DNA from: Bacteroidota bacterium
Lineage (GTDB): Bacteria > Bacteroidota > Bacteroidia > NS11-12g > UBA9320
Length of the DNA stretch: 47,753 nucleotides
Assembly (NCBI GenBank): GCA_018700895.1
Contig: JABIUV010000013.1
Coordinates: forward strand, 1-47,753
Direction: 5' to 3'
Below are positions 18,072-26,060 of the stretch, one piece after another; position 1 is the stretch's first letter, and each line of letters opens with the position of its first letter. A model generated the notes under the pieces. The model did not search any database and was not told the origin of the DNA. It saw only the letters and a list, made by a program, of their open reading frames with translations. Both the position numbers and the translations under genes were made by a program.

Positions 18072-18079
18072 CAAAAGTA
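18072..18079 (-). promoter_or_regulatory. Promoter of the RND-sigma operon
   Basis: TACTTTTG (minus strand), full match to TAnnTTTG, with TTG at 18099-18101 exactly 19 bases upstream, a consensus Bacteroidota pair. The expected transcription start lies about 7 bases before the ATG at 18058, so the mRNA has almost no leader. Confidence 0.65.
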
Positions 18080-18132
18080 GCAAATCTATGCCCATTAGCA
18101 ACCCATACGTAATTGTCTGTTTGGCAGTAGAT

Positions 18133-19080
18133 CTATTCAATAGGAAGCTCGAGATGCTCCACTTTATAACCGTTTAAAAAATCACGGATGTGCATCCTAC
18201 GCTTTCCTTGTATTTTGATTTCTTGCAAGTGCACAAAACCATCCATCACAGCTACCTTTAAGAATTTTTTACCGTCACTCATATAGGTGCCGGGTGTATG
18301 CGTGTGACTTGCGATTTCTACCGTGAGGGAGTACACAAGGAGTTTTTTTTCATCGAATGTGGAGTGAGCCACTGGGTAAGGGCTTAGTCCACGTACCAAA
18401 TTTTGAATAGTAATTGCCTTCTTATTCCAATCTATGGCAGTATTGTCGGTATAGAGTTTTGGTGCTGATTTGAGGTCGTCACTCGCTACTTGAGGAGTTT
18501 CGGTGACCTCACCCGCGTGTAGCTGTTGTAGTGTTTCTATTACTGCGTCAGCCCCTAGATGCATCAACTTATCGTGCAAAGAGCCAGCAGTATCATCAGG
18601 TGAAATATCGCAAGCTTGTTGTATAATTAGGTCTCCCGTATCTATCTCATGTTTTAGTTTGAAGCTGCTTACTCCGGTTTGTGTTTCACCATTAATGATA
18701 GCCCAGTTGATAGGAGCAGCTCCTCGGTATTGTGGGAGTAAAGATGCGTGCAAATTATACGTGCCGAGCGGTGGCATATCCCAAACGACTACAGGTAACA
18801 TTCTAAATGCAATGACCACTTGTAGGTCGGCTTTGTATGAAGCTAGTTCAGCTAAAAATGCTTCGTTTTTTAGGTTCTTGGGTTGCAGACAAGGGATGTT
18901 TTGCTCACGAGCATACTGGGTTACAGGGGTGGCAAGTAGCTTCATACCTCTGCCGGCTGGCCTATCGGGTGCGGATATTACCGCCACTACTTGGTATCCC
19001 TCGTTCACTATCGTTTCTAAGTGATAGCAAGCAAACTCAGGATTGCCCATAAAAATGATTCGTAAATCGCCTTTACTCAC
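18133..19080 (-). CDS. fmt: Methionyl-tRNA formyltransferase
   Basis: A 315-aa enzyme that formylates Met-tRNAi with 10-formyl-THF. The N-terminus carries the IIFMGNPEFA motif of the formyltransferase fold; the catalytic site appears as NLHASLLPQYRGAAPINWAI (Asn, His) and the later HEIDTGDLI with the catalytic Asp. The C-terminal OB-like domain binds tRNA. It begins with GTG at 19080, whose G is the last base of the lepB stop TAG (TAGTG), so translation is coupled to lepB. Third gene of the dapB-lepB-fmt operon. Confidence 0.95.
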   Translation of the reverse strand: MSKGDLRIIFMGNPEFACYHLETIVNEGYQVVAVISAPDRPAGRGMKLLATPVTQYAREQNIPCLQPKNLKNEAFLAELASYKADLQVVIAFRMLPVVVWDMPPLGTYNLHASLLPQYRGAAPINWAIINGETQTGVSSFKLKHEIDTGDLIIQQACDISPDDTAGSLHDKLMHLGADAVIETLQQLHAGEVTETPQVASDDLKSAPKLYTDNTAIDWNKKAITIQNLVRGLSPYPVAHSTFDEKKLLVYSLTVEIASHTHTPGTYMSDGKKFLKVAVMDGFVHLQEIKIQGKRRMHIRDFLNGYKVEHLELPIE

Positions 19081-20354
19081 TAGTGTATGCGGTTAAATAA
19101 CCTACTCCATCGTATGCGGCTAAAGATCCCTTTCTCTCTTCCTCCATACATACCGTCTGGCTCTATGCTCATCCATATAAATAATGCCTTACCTACTATA
19201 TGGTCCTCGGGTACAAATCCCCAATAACGTGAGTCTGCACTTTGGTGGCGATTGTCACCCATCATAAAGTAATAATTCATTTTAACGGTGTATTCTGTTG
19301 CTACTACTCCATTGAGGTATGCTTTGCCGTCTTTTATCTGATAACTATCATTACCCTCATATTGCTTGATGAGGTCTTGGTAGATGTAGATATTATTCCC
19401 CGTCAATGGCAACACATCTCCTTCTTTTGGCACGTATATGGTGCCGTAATTGTCTTTGCTCCAAGGCATTAGCATCGGTTTATGAGGGAATATTTCTCTA
19501 TACGGACCTTGTGCGTCAAGTTTTTGAGATATATCTACAATGCCAGGAAACTTAGATAAATCCTCTTTGTTTTTCTTACTCATATAGAGCTGATACTGGC
19601 CTTGTCCTGTGGCACCTACTTCTGAGATGTCTATTTTTTCAAAATCTCGTGCACCGTATGCGGTACTGGTTTGCATCGTGTAGCCCATTTGTCCATGTAC
19701 TGCTACATCGGCTTTCTTTCCGTTTACGTACACCATGCCGTCCACTACTTTCAGGCTGTCACCTGAAATAGCAACACAACGCTTTATATAATTGGTTTTC
19801 TTGTCTATGGGATTGTGGTCATCATCCTTGGGATAATTGAAAACGACAATATCATTATTTTCGATGCTTTCTAATCCTGGCAGTCGATAGTATGGAAGTT
19901 TTAATGCTTCTGAATATGCTTTGCCACCTACTACTGGCAAGTCTTGGTGCACAAAGGGGAATGATATAGGTGTCATAGGTACTCTCGCTCCAAAGTTGAC
20001 CTTACTTACAAATAGGAAATCACCTCTTAATAGCGATTTTTCCATAGACTGTGTAGGAATTTGATATGCTTCTATGAAAAAAGTACGTATGAGCGTGGCA
20101 GCAATTACAGCAAACATGGCTGCATCTATCCATTCACCTCCTTTAGTTTTTTTACGGAATTTGTACCGGAACATGTAGTATACCCAAATAGCCACTTGCC
20201 AAAATACTAAGTAAATAAGTGCAGGGATAATACCTACATCCGTATTAACGAGCAAGAGTATAAAAGTGAGGATATTAATTATACTGAATACAATATAAAA
20301 GATAGCAGCTCTTCTGCTAAGTAAGTTCCAGTCTTCTTTTAAGTTAAATTTCAT
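19080..20354 (-). CDS. lepB: Signal peptidase I
   Basis: A 424-aa membrane-bound Ser/Lys protease that removes signal peptides of secreted proteins. Three N-terminal helices precede the catalytic site: PTQSMEKSLLRGD contains the nucleophilic Ser, and TNYIKRCVAISGD contains the general-base Lys. The C-terminal box MGDNRHQSADSRYWGFV is complete. At 424 residues it is longer than E. coli LepB; a ~130-residue insertion between the Lys motif and the last box is typical of Bacteroidota. It lies 15 bases downstream of dapB. Confidence 0.95.
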   Translation of the reverse strand: MKFNLKEDWNLLSRRAAIFYIVFSIINILTFILLLVNTDVGIIPALIYLVFWQVAIWVYYMFRYKFRKKTKGGEWIDAAMFAVIAATLIRTFFIEAYQIPTQSMEKSLLRGDFLFVSKVNFGARVPMTPISFPFVHQDLPVVGGKAYSEALKLPYYRLPGLESIENNDIVVFNYPKDDDHNPIDKKTNYIKRCVAISGDSLKVVDGMVYVNGKKADVAVHGQMGYTMQTSTAYGARDFEKIDISEVGATGQGQYQLYMSKKNKEDLSKFPGIVDISQKLDAQGPYREIFPHKPMLMPWSKDNYGTIYVPKEGDVLPLTGNNIYIYQDLIKQYEGNDSYQIKDGKAYLNGVVATEYTVKMNYYFMMGDNRHQSADSRYWGFVPEDHIVGKALFIWMSIEPDGMYGGREKGIFSRIRWSRLFNRIH

Positions 20355-20369
20355 ATGTTCTTTTCTTTA

Positions 20370-21095
20370 TCAAAAATTTAATAAGTCTTTCATTCCGAAT
20401 ACGCCTTTTCTGTGAGCTACCCATTCAGCTGCGACCAAAGCTCCTTGGGCAAAACCAAGTCTGCTTTTGGCATTGTGACTTATAGTTAACTCGTCTATCT
20501 CGCTCTTGTAAGTTATGGCATGATAACCAGGTACTCCTTCGCGGCGTTTACTTTCTATATGCAAATCAAACGGAGTAATATCGGCAGATTTTCCCTCGAG
20601 CAGACCAACGTATTTCTTTTTTCTATCAAGATGATTCAAAATACCTTCGGCTAGCGTAACGGCGGTGCCACTTGGGTGATCTAGTTTTTGTAAATGATGT
20701 GTCTCCGTAATTTTTACATCGTAAGCAGAAAAACCATTCATAATATGACTTAGCTTCTCATTAATGTGAAAAAGAATGTTTACGCCTATGCTAAAATTAG
20801 TAGCTGTGAAAAGGGTTTTATTCTCAGTTCTGGCTCTGTCGGCAAGGGCCTCATAGTGGTCATACCAAGCGGTGGTGCCTACTACTACGGGTACATCTGC
20901 ATCAAAACATTTAGCAATGTTAAGGTGGGCGACATCGGGTTGTGTGAACTCAATGGCCACATCTGCATTGTTCAAATTAGCTGGAGTAAAATTGCCAGAA
21001 TCGATGGCAGCTACTACCTCGTGGCCTCTGTCTTTGGCTACTTGTTCTATGGTTTTACCCATCTTGCCATATCCTATAAGTGCTATCTTAAGCAT
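20370..21095 (-). CDS. dapB: 4-Hydroxy-tetrahydrodipicolinate reductase
   Basis: A 241-aa NAD(P)H-dependent reductase of the lysine/diaminopimelate pathway. The Rossmann motif is LIGYGKMG at the N-terminus, and the catalytic/substrate segment is ETHHLQKLDHPSGTA with the conserved His-His, Lys and SGTA. It works upstream of lysA, encoded about 8 kb away at 29.3 kb, and supplies meso-DAP for the wall cut by the NlpC/P60 protein. First gene of dapB-lepB-fmt. Its -7 box lies 7 bases before the ATG, predicting an almost leaderless mRNA. Confidence 0.95.
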   Translation of the reverse strand: MLKIALIGYGKMGKTIEQVAKDRGHEVVAAIDSGNFTPANLNNADVAIEFTQPDVAHLNIAKCFDADVPVVVGTTAWYDHYEALADRARTENKTLFTATNFSIGVNILFHINEKLSHIMNGFSAYDVKITETHHLQKLDHPSGTAVTLAEGILNHLDRKKKYVGLLEGKSADITPFDLHIESKRREGVPGYHAITYKSEIDELTISHNAKSRLGFAQGALVAAEWVAHRKGVFGMKDLLNF

Positions 21096-21102
21096 AAGCG
21101 GA

Positions 21103-21110
21103 CAAAATTA
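21103..21110 (-). promoter_or_regulatory. Promoter -7 box of dapB-lepB-fmt
   Basis: TAATTTTG on the minus strand, a full match to TAnnTTTG, 7 bases before the dapB ATG. No TTG is seen at the -33 distance. It lies next to the divergent mltG box. Confidence 0.5.
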
Positions 21111-21125
21111 AAGCATAAGTTGGTT

Positions 21126-21133
21126 TAACTTTG
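21126..21133 (+). promoter_or_regulatory. Promoter -7 box of mltG
   Basis: TAACTTTG on the plus strand, full consensus match, 17 bases before the mltG TTG start. It supports that start and a very short leader. Confidence 0.55.
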
Positions 21134-21150
21134 CGTTTTCATTTCCAAGT

Positions 21151-22173
21151 TTGAACAAAACACAACGAAAAATAATAGGTGTATTGCTTATGCTCGGCTT
21201 ATTTGCCTTAGCGGGGGGGTACTATGTCCTTTTTAAAGGGAATACAGCAGCGGAAGATAGCGAGTATTTTTATATACGCAGTGACGATACGTACGAACGC
21301 GTACGGGAAAATTTGGTGGCCAAACATATTATCGAAAATGTGCAAACGTTTGATATGGTCGCTAAGCAAATGAATCTGCCTAACACTTATAAAGCAGGAC
21401 GATACAATATTCCAAAAGGAATGAGTAATGTGAATCTAGTAAGACTCATACGCAGCGGGAAGTGGGAAAAAGTAGTGGTAAAAGTGCCCGTGGAGATGAC
21501 GCGTAGTCAAATCGTAGCAATGCTCTCGGAGCAGTTGCAGCCTACCAAAAAAGAGATAGAAGAAGCCTTGAATGGTGAGTGGGTGAAGCAAAGTGATTTT
21601 ACAGAGGAAGATAAATGGAGTGTATTCTTACCAGACCATTATCATTTTAACTGGGCTACACCAGCAGATAAGGTTATTGCTCGATTTGTAGATGAGTATT
21701 ACAAATTTTGGACGACGGAACGAGAAAATAAAGCAAAGCAGCAAGGACTCACGACGAAGCAGGCTGTGGTTTTAGCAAGTATAGTAGATGGTGAGGCTAT
21801 TCACGTAGATGAGATGCCCATCATAGCAGGATTATATCTCAATAGACTCAAAAAAGGGCAATTGCTGCAGAGTGACCCTACGGTACTTTATGTTGTAGGT
21901 AGAGAGGGAAGACATCGTGTACTGAATAGAGACTTAAAAACAGATCACCCTTATAATACGTATAAGAATATCGGATTGCCTCCGGGGCCGCTCTTTGCAC
22001 CAGACAAGCGTGCGGTAGATGCAGTCATCAACCCTGCCAAGCATAATTACATTTTCATGTGTGCTCGTCCTGATGGATCATATCGCCATAATTTCACGGC
22101 AAGCATCACACAGCACAATCGCAATGCAGCAGCATATCGCAGAAGTTTGGATAGGCGAGGGGTGAGAAGGTAA
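21151..22173 (+). CDS. mltG: Endolytic peptidoglycan transglycosylase MltG
   Basis: A 340-aa protein with an N-terminal membrane anchor (about residues 8-28), a LysM-like subdomain, and a YceG/MltG catalytic domain. The catalytic Glu is in SIVDGEA, followed by the family block AGLYLNRL...LQSDPTVLYV and LPPGP.FAPDK. The family cleaves nascent glycan strands as they are made, ending their elongation. The start is TTG at 21151, 17 bases after a consensus -7 box; no earlier in-frame start fits between box and gene. Divergent from dapB, so two cell-wall genes share a 55-base control region. Confidence 0.93.
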   Translation: MNKTQRKIIGVLLMLGLFALAGGYYVLFKGNTAAEDSEYFYIRSDDTYERVRENLVAKHIIENVQTFDMVAKQMNLPNTYKAGRYNIPKGMSNVNLVRLIRSGKWEKVVVKVPVEMTRSQIVAMLSEQLQPTKKEIEEALNGEWVKQSDFTEEDKWSVFLPDHYHFNWATPADKVIARFVDEYYKFWTTERENKAKQQGLTTKQAVVLASIVDGEAIHVDEMPIIAGLYLNRLKKGQLLQSDPTVLYVVGREGRHRVLNRDLKTDHPYNTYKNIGLPPGPLFAPDKRAVDAVINPAKHNYIFMCARPDGSYRHNFTASITQHNRNAAAYRRSLDRRGVRR

Positions 22174-22196
22174 ATCTACCTCCTCATTCATAAAAT

Positions 22197-22227
22197 AAAA
22201 ATGCCCCGAGTCTCCTTGGGGCATTTT
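22197..22227. terminator. Bidirectional terminator between mltG and helicase
   Basis: Hairpin with arms AAAATGCCCC (22198-22207) and GGGGCATTTT (22218-22227) and a 10-base loop. It has T-runs when read from either side, and lies between convergent mltG and the DEAD-box gene. Confidence 0.85.
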
Positions 22228-22247
22228 AGTATGATTTAATTTTTAGG

Positions 22248-24101
22248 TTAGTATCTACGTCTGCGTTTGGCTCCGTGACTTCCACCACTTGGTCGGCCTC
22301 CACCGCCTCTGTGTTCTCTGCCTTCGCCACTGCGGCTACTTCTCTCGCGGCCACCTCGGTCGCCACGGTCTCTGTCCCTGCGGTCGCCTCTGTCGCGTCC
22401 ACCTCCACTAGGCTTTGGTGAGCTTTCTTCTATACTCACGGGTCTGCCTTCGTGCTCCATATTTTTAGCAGCACGCTGTAGGTCTTCGGTATATCCTTTT
22501 TCCATCTCAAAGAAAGAGAACATCTTCATAATCTCAATCTGGCCTATTTCGGGTGATTTACCTTCCATATGTGAGTTGATCATACCCATCAGTATTTTAG
22601 GGTTAAAACCATCCTTCTTTCCTTGGTTGATAAAGTAACGGGTCATATTAGCAGCAGTTTTGTGCTCCTTACGCTCACGTCTGTCGCCTATATCTCCGCG
22701 ATCTCTTCTGTTTCCTCTATCATCGTCTCTACGCGAGTCTCTGTCTCTATTGCGTTCGCGCTCTCGCCTGTCCGACGTTTTGTTTAAGTCTGGTGCGTCG
22801 CGGTAATACTCCAAGAATCGGTTAAACTCCGTAGAAACAATTTTGGTGATAACCTCCTCTTTACTCATATCCTCAAATTTTTCAAAAATCTGTGGCAAGA
22901 AGCTATCAATATGGCTGTTGGCTATCTCGGTTTCCTTGATGGTATCTATCATGTTAAAGAGCTGCTTCTCGCATATCTCTTGACCATTGGGGATGTCCAC
23001 TTTCTCAAATTTTCTACCGATTTTTTTCTCTAAGTATCTGAGTCTTTTTTCCTCATTACCAGTGAGTAGTGTGAGCGATAAACCTTCGTTTCCTGCTCTA
23101 CCGGTTCTGCCACTTCGGTGCACGTATACAGCATCTTCATCAGGAAGTTTATAATTGATAACGTGCGTCAACTCATTCACATCCAGTCCACGAGCTGCTA
23201 CGTCTGTGGCTACTAGTAATTGTAATTGACGATTTCTGAAGCGATTCATCACATAGTCACGCTGAGCTTGAGATAAGTCTCCGTGCAATGCATCTGTGTT
23301 GTATCCGTCTTCGGCAAGTCGTTCAGCTACTTCTTTGGTTTCGGCTCTGGTTCTACAGAAAATAATACCATAAATATCTGGAGCTACGTCTACGGCACGC
23401 TTTAGTGCTGGGTAACGATCACGTGAGTTTATTTTATAGTAAACGTGAGTAACGTTTGTATTTGCTTCTTGCTTACTGCCCGCAGTTATCTCAGCAGGAT
23501 TATTCATGTACTTTTTACTAAGCTTCACCATATCTGGTGGCATAGTTGCCGAGAAAAGCAACGTTTGTTTATCAGCAGGAGTATTAGCTAAGATAGCATC
23601 TAGATCTTCGGCAAATCCCATACTAAGCATCTCATCAGCCTCGTCTAGTACTAAGAATTCAACACTGTCTAACTTTAGTCGGTTACGCTTTATGAGGTCG
23701 AGTGTACGTCCAGGTGTTCCTACTACTACGTCACATCCACGCTCTATGTCTTTGATTTGGCGAGATATATCTGCACCACCATATACGGCTACTACTTTGA
23801 AACCCGGAATGTTTTTACTGTAGCTCTTGATGTCTGCAGCTATTTGCAAACCAAGTTCTCTCGTAGGACTTAGTACGATGCATTTTATACCTTTTTTGCT
23901 TGTGTCTATCTGATTTAAGACGGGTAAACTAAAGGCTGCAGTTTTACCGGTACCTGTTTGGGCAAAGGCGATAAGATCTTGTTTAGATTCTAAAATTTTT
24001 GGAAGAGCAAGCTCTTGAATTTTGGTTGGATTGACATAACCCAACTCCTCTATGGCACTTAAAATCTCTGATTTTAAGCCCATTTCTTTAAATGTACTCA
24101 T
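22248..24101 (-). CDS. DEAD-box ATP-dependent RNA helicase (DeaD/CsdA-like)
   Basis: A 617-aa helicase. Motifs in order: Q motif PTKIQ, Walker A AQTGTGKTA, PTRELG, DEAD within LVLDEADEML, SAT, and the C-terminal-lobe ARGLDV and HRSGRTGRAG. After the core come a DbpA/CsdA-type RNA-binding domain (about residues 470-540, ending 'FFEMEKGY') and a Gly/Arg/Asp-rich tail from about residue 555, ending KRRRRY. Two charged low-complexity stretches (about 435-470 and the tail) probably bind RNA. The role is RNA unwinding in ribosome assembly or cold adaptation, inferred from family. A predicted ~95-base leader precedes it. Confidence 0.93.
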   Translation of the reverse strand: MSTFKEMGLKSEILSAIEELGYVNPTKIQELALPKILESKQDLIAFAQTGTGKTAAFSLPVLNQIDTSKKGIKCIVLSPTRELGLQIAADIKSYSKNIPGFKVVAVYGGADISRQIKDIERGCDVVVGTPGRTLDLIKRNRLKLDSVEFLVLDEADEMLSMGFAEDLDAILANTPADKQTLLFSATMPPDMVKLSKKYMNNPAEITAGSKQEANTNVTHVYYKINSRDRYPALKRAVDVAPDIYGIIFCRTRAETKEVAERLAEDGYNTDALHGDLSQAQRDYVMNRFRNRQLQLLVATDVAARGLDVNELTHVINYKLPDEDAVYVHRSGRTGRAGNEGLSLTLLTGNEEKRLRYLEKKIGRKFEKVDIPNGQEICEKQLFNMIDTIKETEIANSHIDSFLPQIFEKFEDMSKEEVITKIVSTEFNRFLEYYRDAPDLNKTSDRRERERNRDRDSRRDDDRGNRRDRGDIGDRRERKEHKTAANMTRYFINQGKKDGFNPKILMGMINSHMEGKSPEIGQIEIMKMFSFFEMEKGYTEDLQRAAKNMEHEGRPVSIEESSPKPSGGGRDRGDRRDRDRGDRGGRERSSRSGEGREHRGGGGRPSGGSHGAKRRRRY

Positions 24102-24145
24102 TGTGTTCTATATGTTAGTATAGCAATAGAGCACATTTCTAAAAT

Positions 24146-24161
24146 CCTTATTCGACTAAGG
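24146..24161. other. Small hairpin in helicase leader
   Basis: CCTTA/TAAGG arms around a six-base loop, inside the predicted 5' leader of the helicase mRNA, 44 bases before the ATG. Short; may be chance. Confidence 0.25.
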
Positions 24162-24204
24162 TCTGATTATCTCGACAGTGGTGCTCCGCTGCTAAAATTT
24201 GGTG

Positions 24205-24212
24205 CAAAGGTA
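24205..24212 (-). promoter_or_regulatory. Promoter -7 box of RNA helicase
   Basis: TACCTTTG on the minus strand, full consensus. The predicted transcript starts near 24198, giving a leader of about 95 bases. The usual -33 TTG is missing, and an inverted repeat occupies that place. Confidence 0.6.
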
Positions 24213-24216
24213 CGGA

Positions 24217-24259
24217 ATTTACTTTATTTTAAGTTGATTATCAGTAAAATAAAGTAAAT
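24217..24259. repeat. Perfect 15-bp inverted repeat at helicase promoter
   Basis: Arms 24217-24231 and 24245-24259 (ATTTACTTTATTTTA and its exact complement) around a 13-base loop. It begins five bases upstream of the helicase -7 box and covers the -33 region. It lacks a T-run after a GC stem, so it looks more like an operator or cruciform than a terminator. Confidence 0.6.
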
Positions 24260-24288
24260 CGGGTAATCTTCACGAGGATCAATATTGA

Positions 24289-24324
24289 TTTAAGTCAGCA
24301 CCTGTGTAAAGGTGGTGACTTAAA
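24289..24324. repeat. Imperfect hairpin in intergenic region
   Basis: Arms TTTAAGTCA/TGACTTAAA, one G-G mismatch, then CACC/GGTG, with an eight-base loop. It sits in the middle of a ~470-base gene-free stretch between divergent genes. Confidence 0.45.
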
Positions 24325-24480
24325 GTCTAAGTTTAAGCTAAGGTCTAAGTTCAGGGAGTTGAAACCGAAATTAGACCGATAGTTGATGATAGAAACGTTA
24401 GTTTTATTTATGAATGATAGATGCTAACAAGACAGTTATTGAAATGGATGTTGAGTAGCTAATAACGTTAGTCTTAGTGA
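24323..24480. other. Gene-free stretch with short direct repeats
   Basis: Starts with a seven-base-periodic run (24323-24351) with GTCTAAGTT twice. AACGTTAGT occurs at 24394-24402 and 24464-24472. No protein frame or tRNA is seen. It could hold the promoter for the downstream outer-membrane protein gene, or a small RNA. Confidence 0.35.
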
Positions 24481-24569
24481 AGTAGCTGGACATTAATTTG
24501 TGGATTCCTTAAATGCATTATTTGTACTTTAGAGTTCAGTTTCTAAGCAGAATCCATATATTAGCTTCT

Positions 24570-25328
24570 ATGAAAGCACTTCTTTCTCTTTTATTCATTT
24601 TACCACTTATTAGTATGGCACAGCAACGTAATACGCCTGTCTTTTATGGTCAGGTAGGTTATAATATGGTGTTTAATGCTGAAATACCCGCTATAAAACA
24701 TATGCCCCATAAGGTCTATCAGTGGGAGGCTCTAGATGGGTCAGAGTTTACGGCCGATAAGAAAAACAAGCCACTTTATTACAGATTTCCACTTAGTCTG
24801 ACATTAGGAGCCACTCTCACTTCCAGCAAGCAAAATATAGTAAGTATAGGTTTGAGCTATAATCATTACGTAAGAAGGGATACACTTGGGTCTAAGCTCA
24901 GATATACAGACCAGGTAGATTCTAGAGCAGGATTTACTAATACGTCCTATTTTGAGTTATCGGACGGTTACCATGTCTATAGGTCTGTAGGTTTTGAATT
25001 GGACTATCTGTTTGTGGATGCGATAGGAAGTTATGAGCATAGACTTGGATTTGGGATGGGTATTCAGGGTATATTGGGTAGTCGTTATTTTTTAAATCAC
25101 TTGAACACTCAAAATGGGGAGAATACTGACTTTGCAGGTGAAAACCTTACGCTTAGTGATAAGATTTGGATTTTTAATCCCGCTTTTTTGTATCAAAGCA
25201 AAGCGTATAGTGCATCTAAACTAGATTATTGGATCGTAGGAACTGCACGCCTTAGTGTCCAAAAAAAGTATGAAGTAGAACCTTTAGGGAATCTTGTTTG
25301 TATAGGGATACGAGTAGAGCTGAAATAA
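24570..25328 (+). CDS. Predicted outer-membrane beta-barrel protein, unknown
   Basis: A 252-aa protein with a clear signal peptide (MKALLSLLFILPLISMAQQ). The rest alternates aromatic and polar residues with tyrosine-rich segments (GLSYNHYV, LSDGYHVYRS) and ends RVELK, features of small outer-membrane barrels of the 'outer membrane beta-barrel' group. No catalytic motif. ATG 24570 starts the signal peptide directly, so the open frame from 24513 is not used. It stands alone. The function is not recognisable. Confidence 0.65.
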   Translation: MKALLSLLFILPLISMAQQRNTPVFYGQVGYNMVFNAEIPAIKHMPHKVYQWEALDGSEFTADKKNKPLYYRFPLSLTLGATLTSSKQNIVSIGLSYNHYVRRDTLGSKLRYTDQVDSRAGFTNTSYFELSDGYHVYRSVGFELDYLFVDAIGSYEHRLGFGMGIQGILGSRYFLNHLNTQNGENTDFAGENLTLSDKIWIFNPAFLYQSKAYSASKLDYWIVGTARLSVQKKYEVEPLGNLVCIGIRVELK

Positions 25329-25329
25329 C

Positions 25330-26046
25330 CTATCCCATTAGCCGCTCACAACATATAGCGGTGGCCATGGCAGCATTTAGGCTTTCGGTATATCCGCTAC
25401 CGGGTATGGTAATGGGCGAGTGTTTTAGAGTCTTTAGTAGGTCCGGTTTTATGCCATTGGCTTCGTTACCTATGAGTAATACGCCGTTATCTAATGAAGG
25501 TAGGCTGCGAATGTTCTCCCCGTTGAGTAAGGTGGCGTACACATTTTTACCAGCTAATAGTTCGGTTAACTCGCCTTCTATTACTTGCACACGTAGAAAA
25601 GAACCCATCGTGCTTTGTATGACCTTACTGTTGTAAAACTCCACCGTATCGCTACTGCAGTATATTGTATTTATACCATACCAGTCGGCAATACGTATGA
25701 TGGTGCCCAGGTTTCCAGGGTCGTTTATCCCATCTAAGGCAATTTGCCACGGAGACTCGGGAGTATCTTGGGTATGGAATTTTGCGATAGCTAAAATCTC
25801 TTGAGGGTTTTTGAGGTGTGAGATGGCTTCGAATTCCGTGGAGCTTACAAGCTCAAATTCGGCAGTGATTTTGTCACCATAATTTTCTAAAAACGTGGGA
25901 GTGCATAGTATTGTCTCCACTGGCCACGAGCTGGCGGCTAATTCGTTTACAGATTTTAGTCCTTCAACCACAAATAGGCTATACTTTTGTCTAAATTTTT
26001 TAGAACGTAGCTGTTGGTATTGTTTTAGTTTAGCTTTACTTGGCAC
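25330..26046 (-). CDS. SpoU/TrmH-family RNA 2'-O-methyltransferase
   Basis: A 238-aa SPOUT methyltransferase. N-terminal RNA-binding segment 'RSKKFRQKYSLFVVEG' is followed by the SPOUT domain with its three motifs: DPGNLGTIIRIADW, LLIGNEANGI, and GYTESLNAAMATAI (the SAM-binding trefoil knot). It methylates a ribose 2'-OH of rRNA or tRNA; the exact site is unknown. The start is set to the GTG at 26046: an earlier TTG at 26070 lies inside a -7 box. It converges with the barrel gene with only one base between stops. Confidence 0.88.
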   Translation of the reverse strand: MPSKAKLKQYQQLRSKKFRQKYSLFVVEGLKSVNELAASSWPVETILCTPTFLENYGDKITAEFELVSSTEFEAISHLKNPQEILAIAKFHTQDTPESPWQIALDGINDPGNLGTIIRIADWYGINTIYCSSDTVEFYNSKVIQSTMGSFLRVQVIEGELTELLAGKNVYATLLNGENIRSLPSLDNGVLLIGNEANGIKPDLLKTLKHSPITIPGSGYTESLNAAMATAICCERLMG

Positions 26047-26060
26047 AGGTTCATTATATT

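Noticed and set aside
18503-19024. 173-codon frame on + strand opposite fmt
   Set aside because: Lies wholly within fmt, whose motifs are complete. Its translation is Ser/Cys-rich with no domain, a shadow frame.
20766-21128. 120-codon + frame over dapB and the mltG promoter
   Set aside because: Overlaps dapB's conserved N-terminus and the promoter boxes; no domain.
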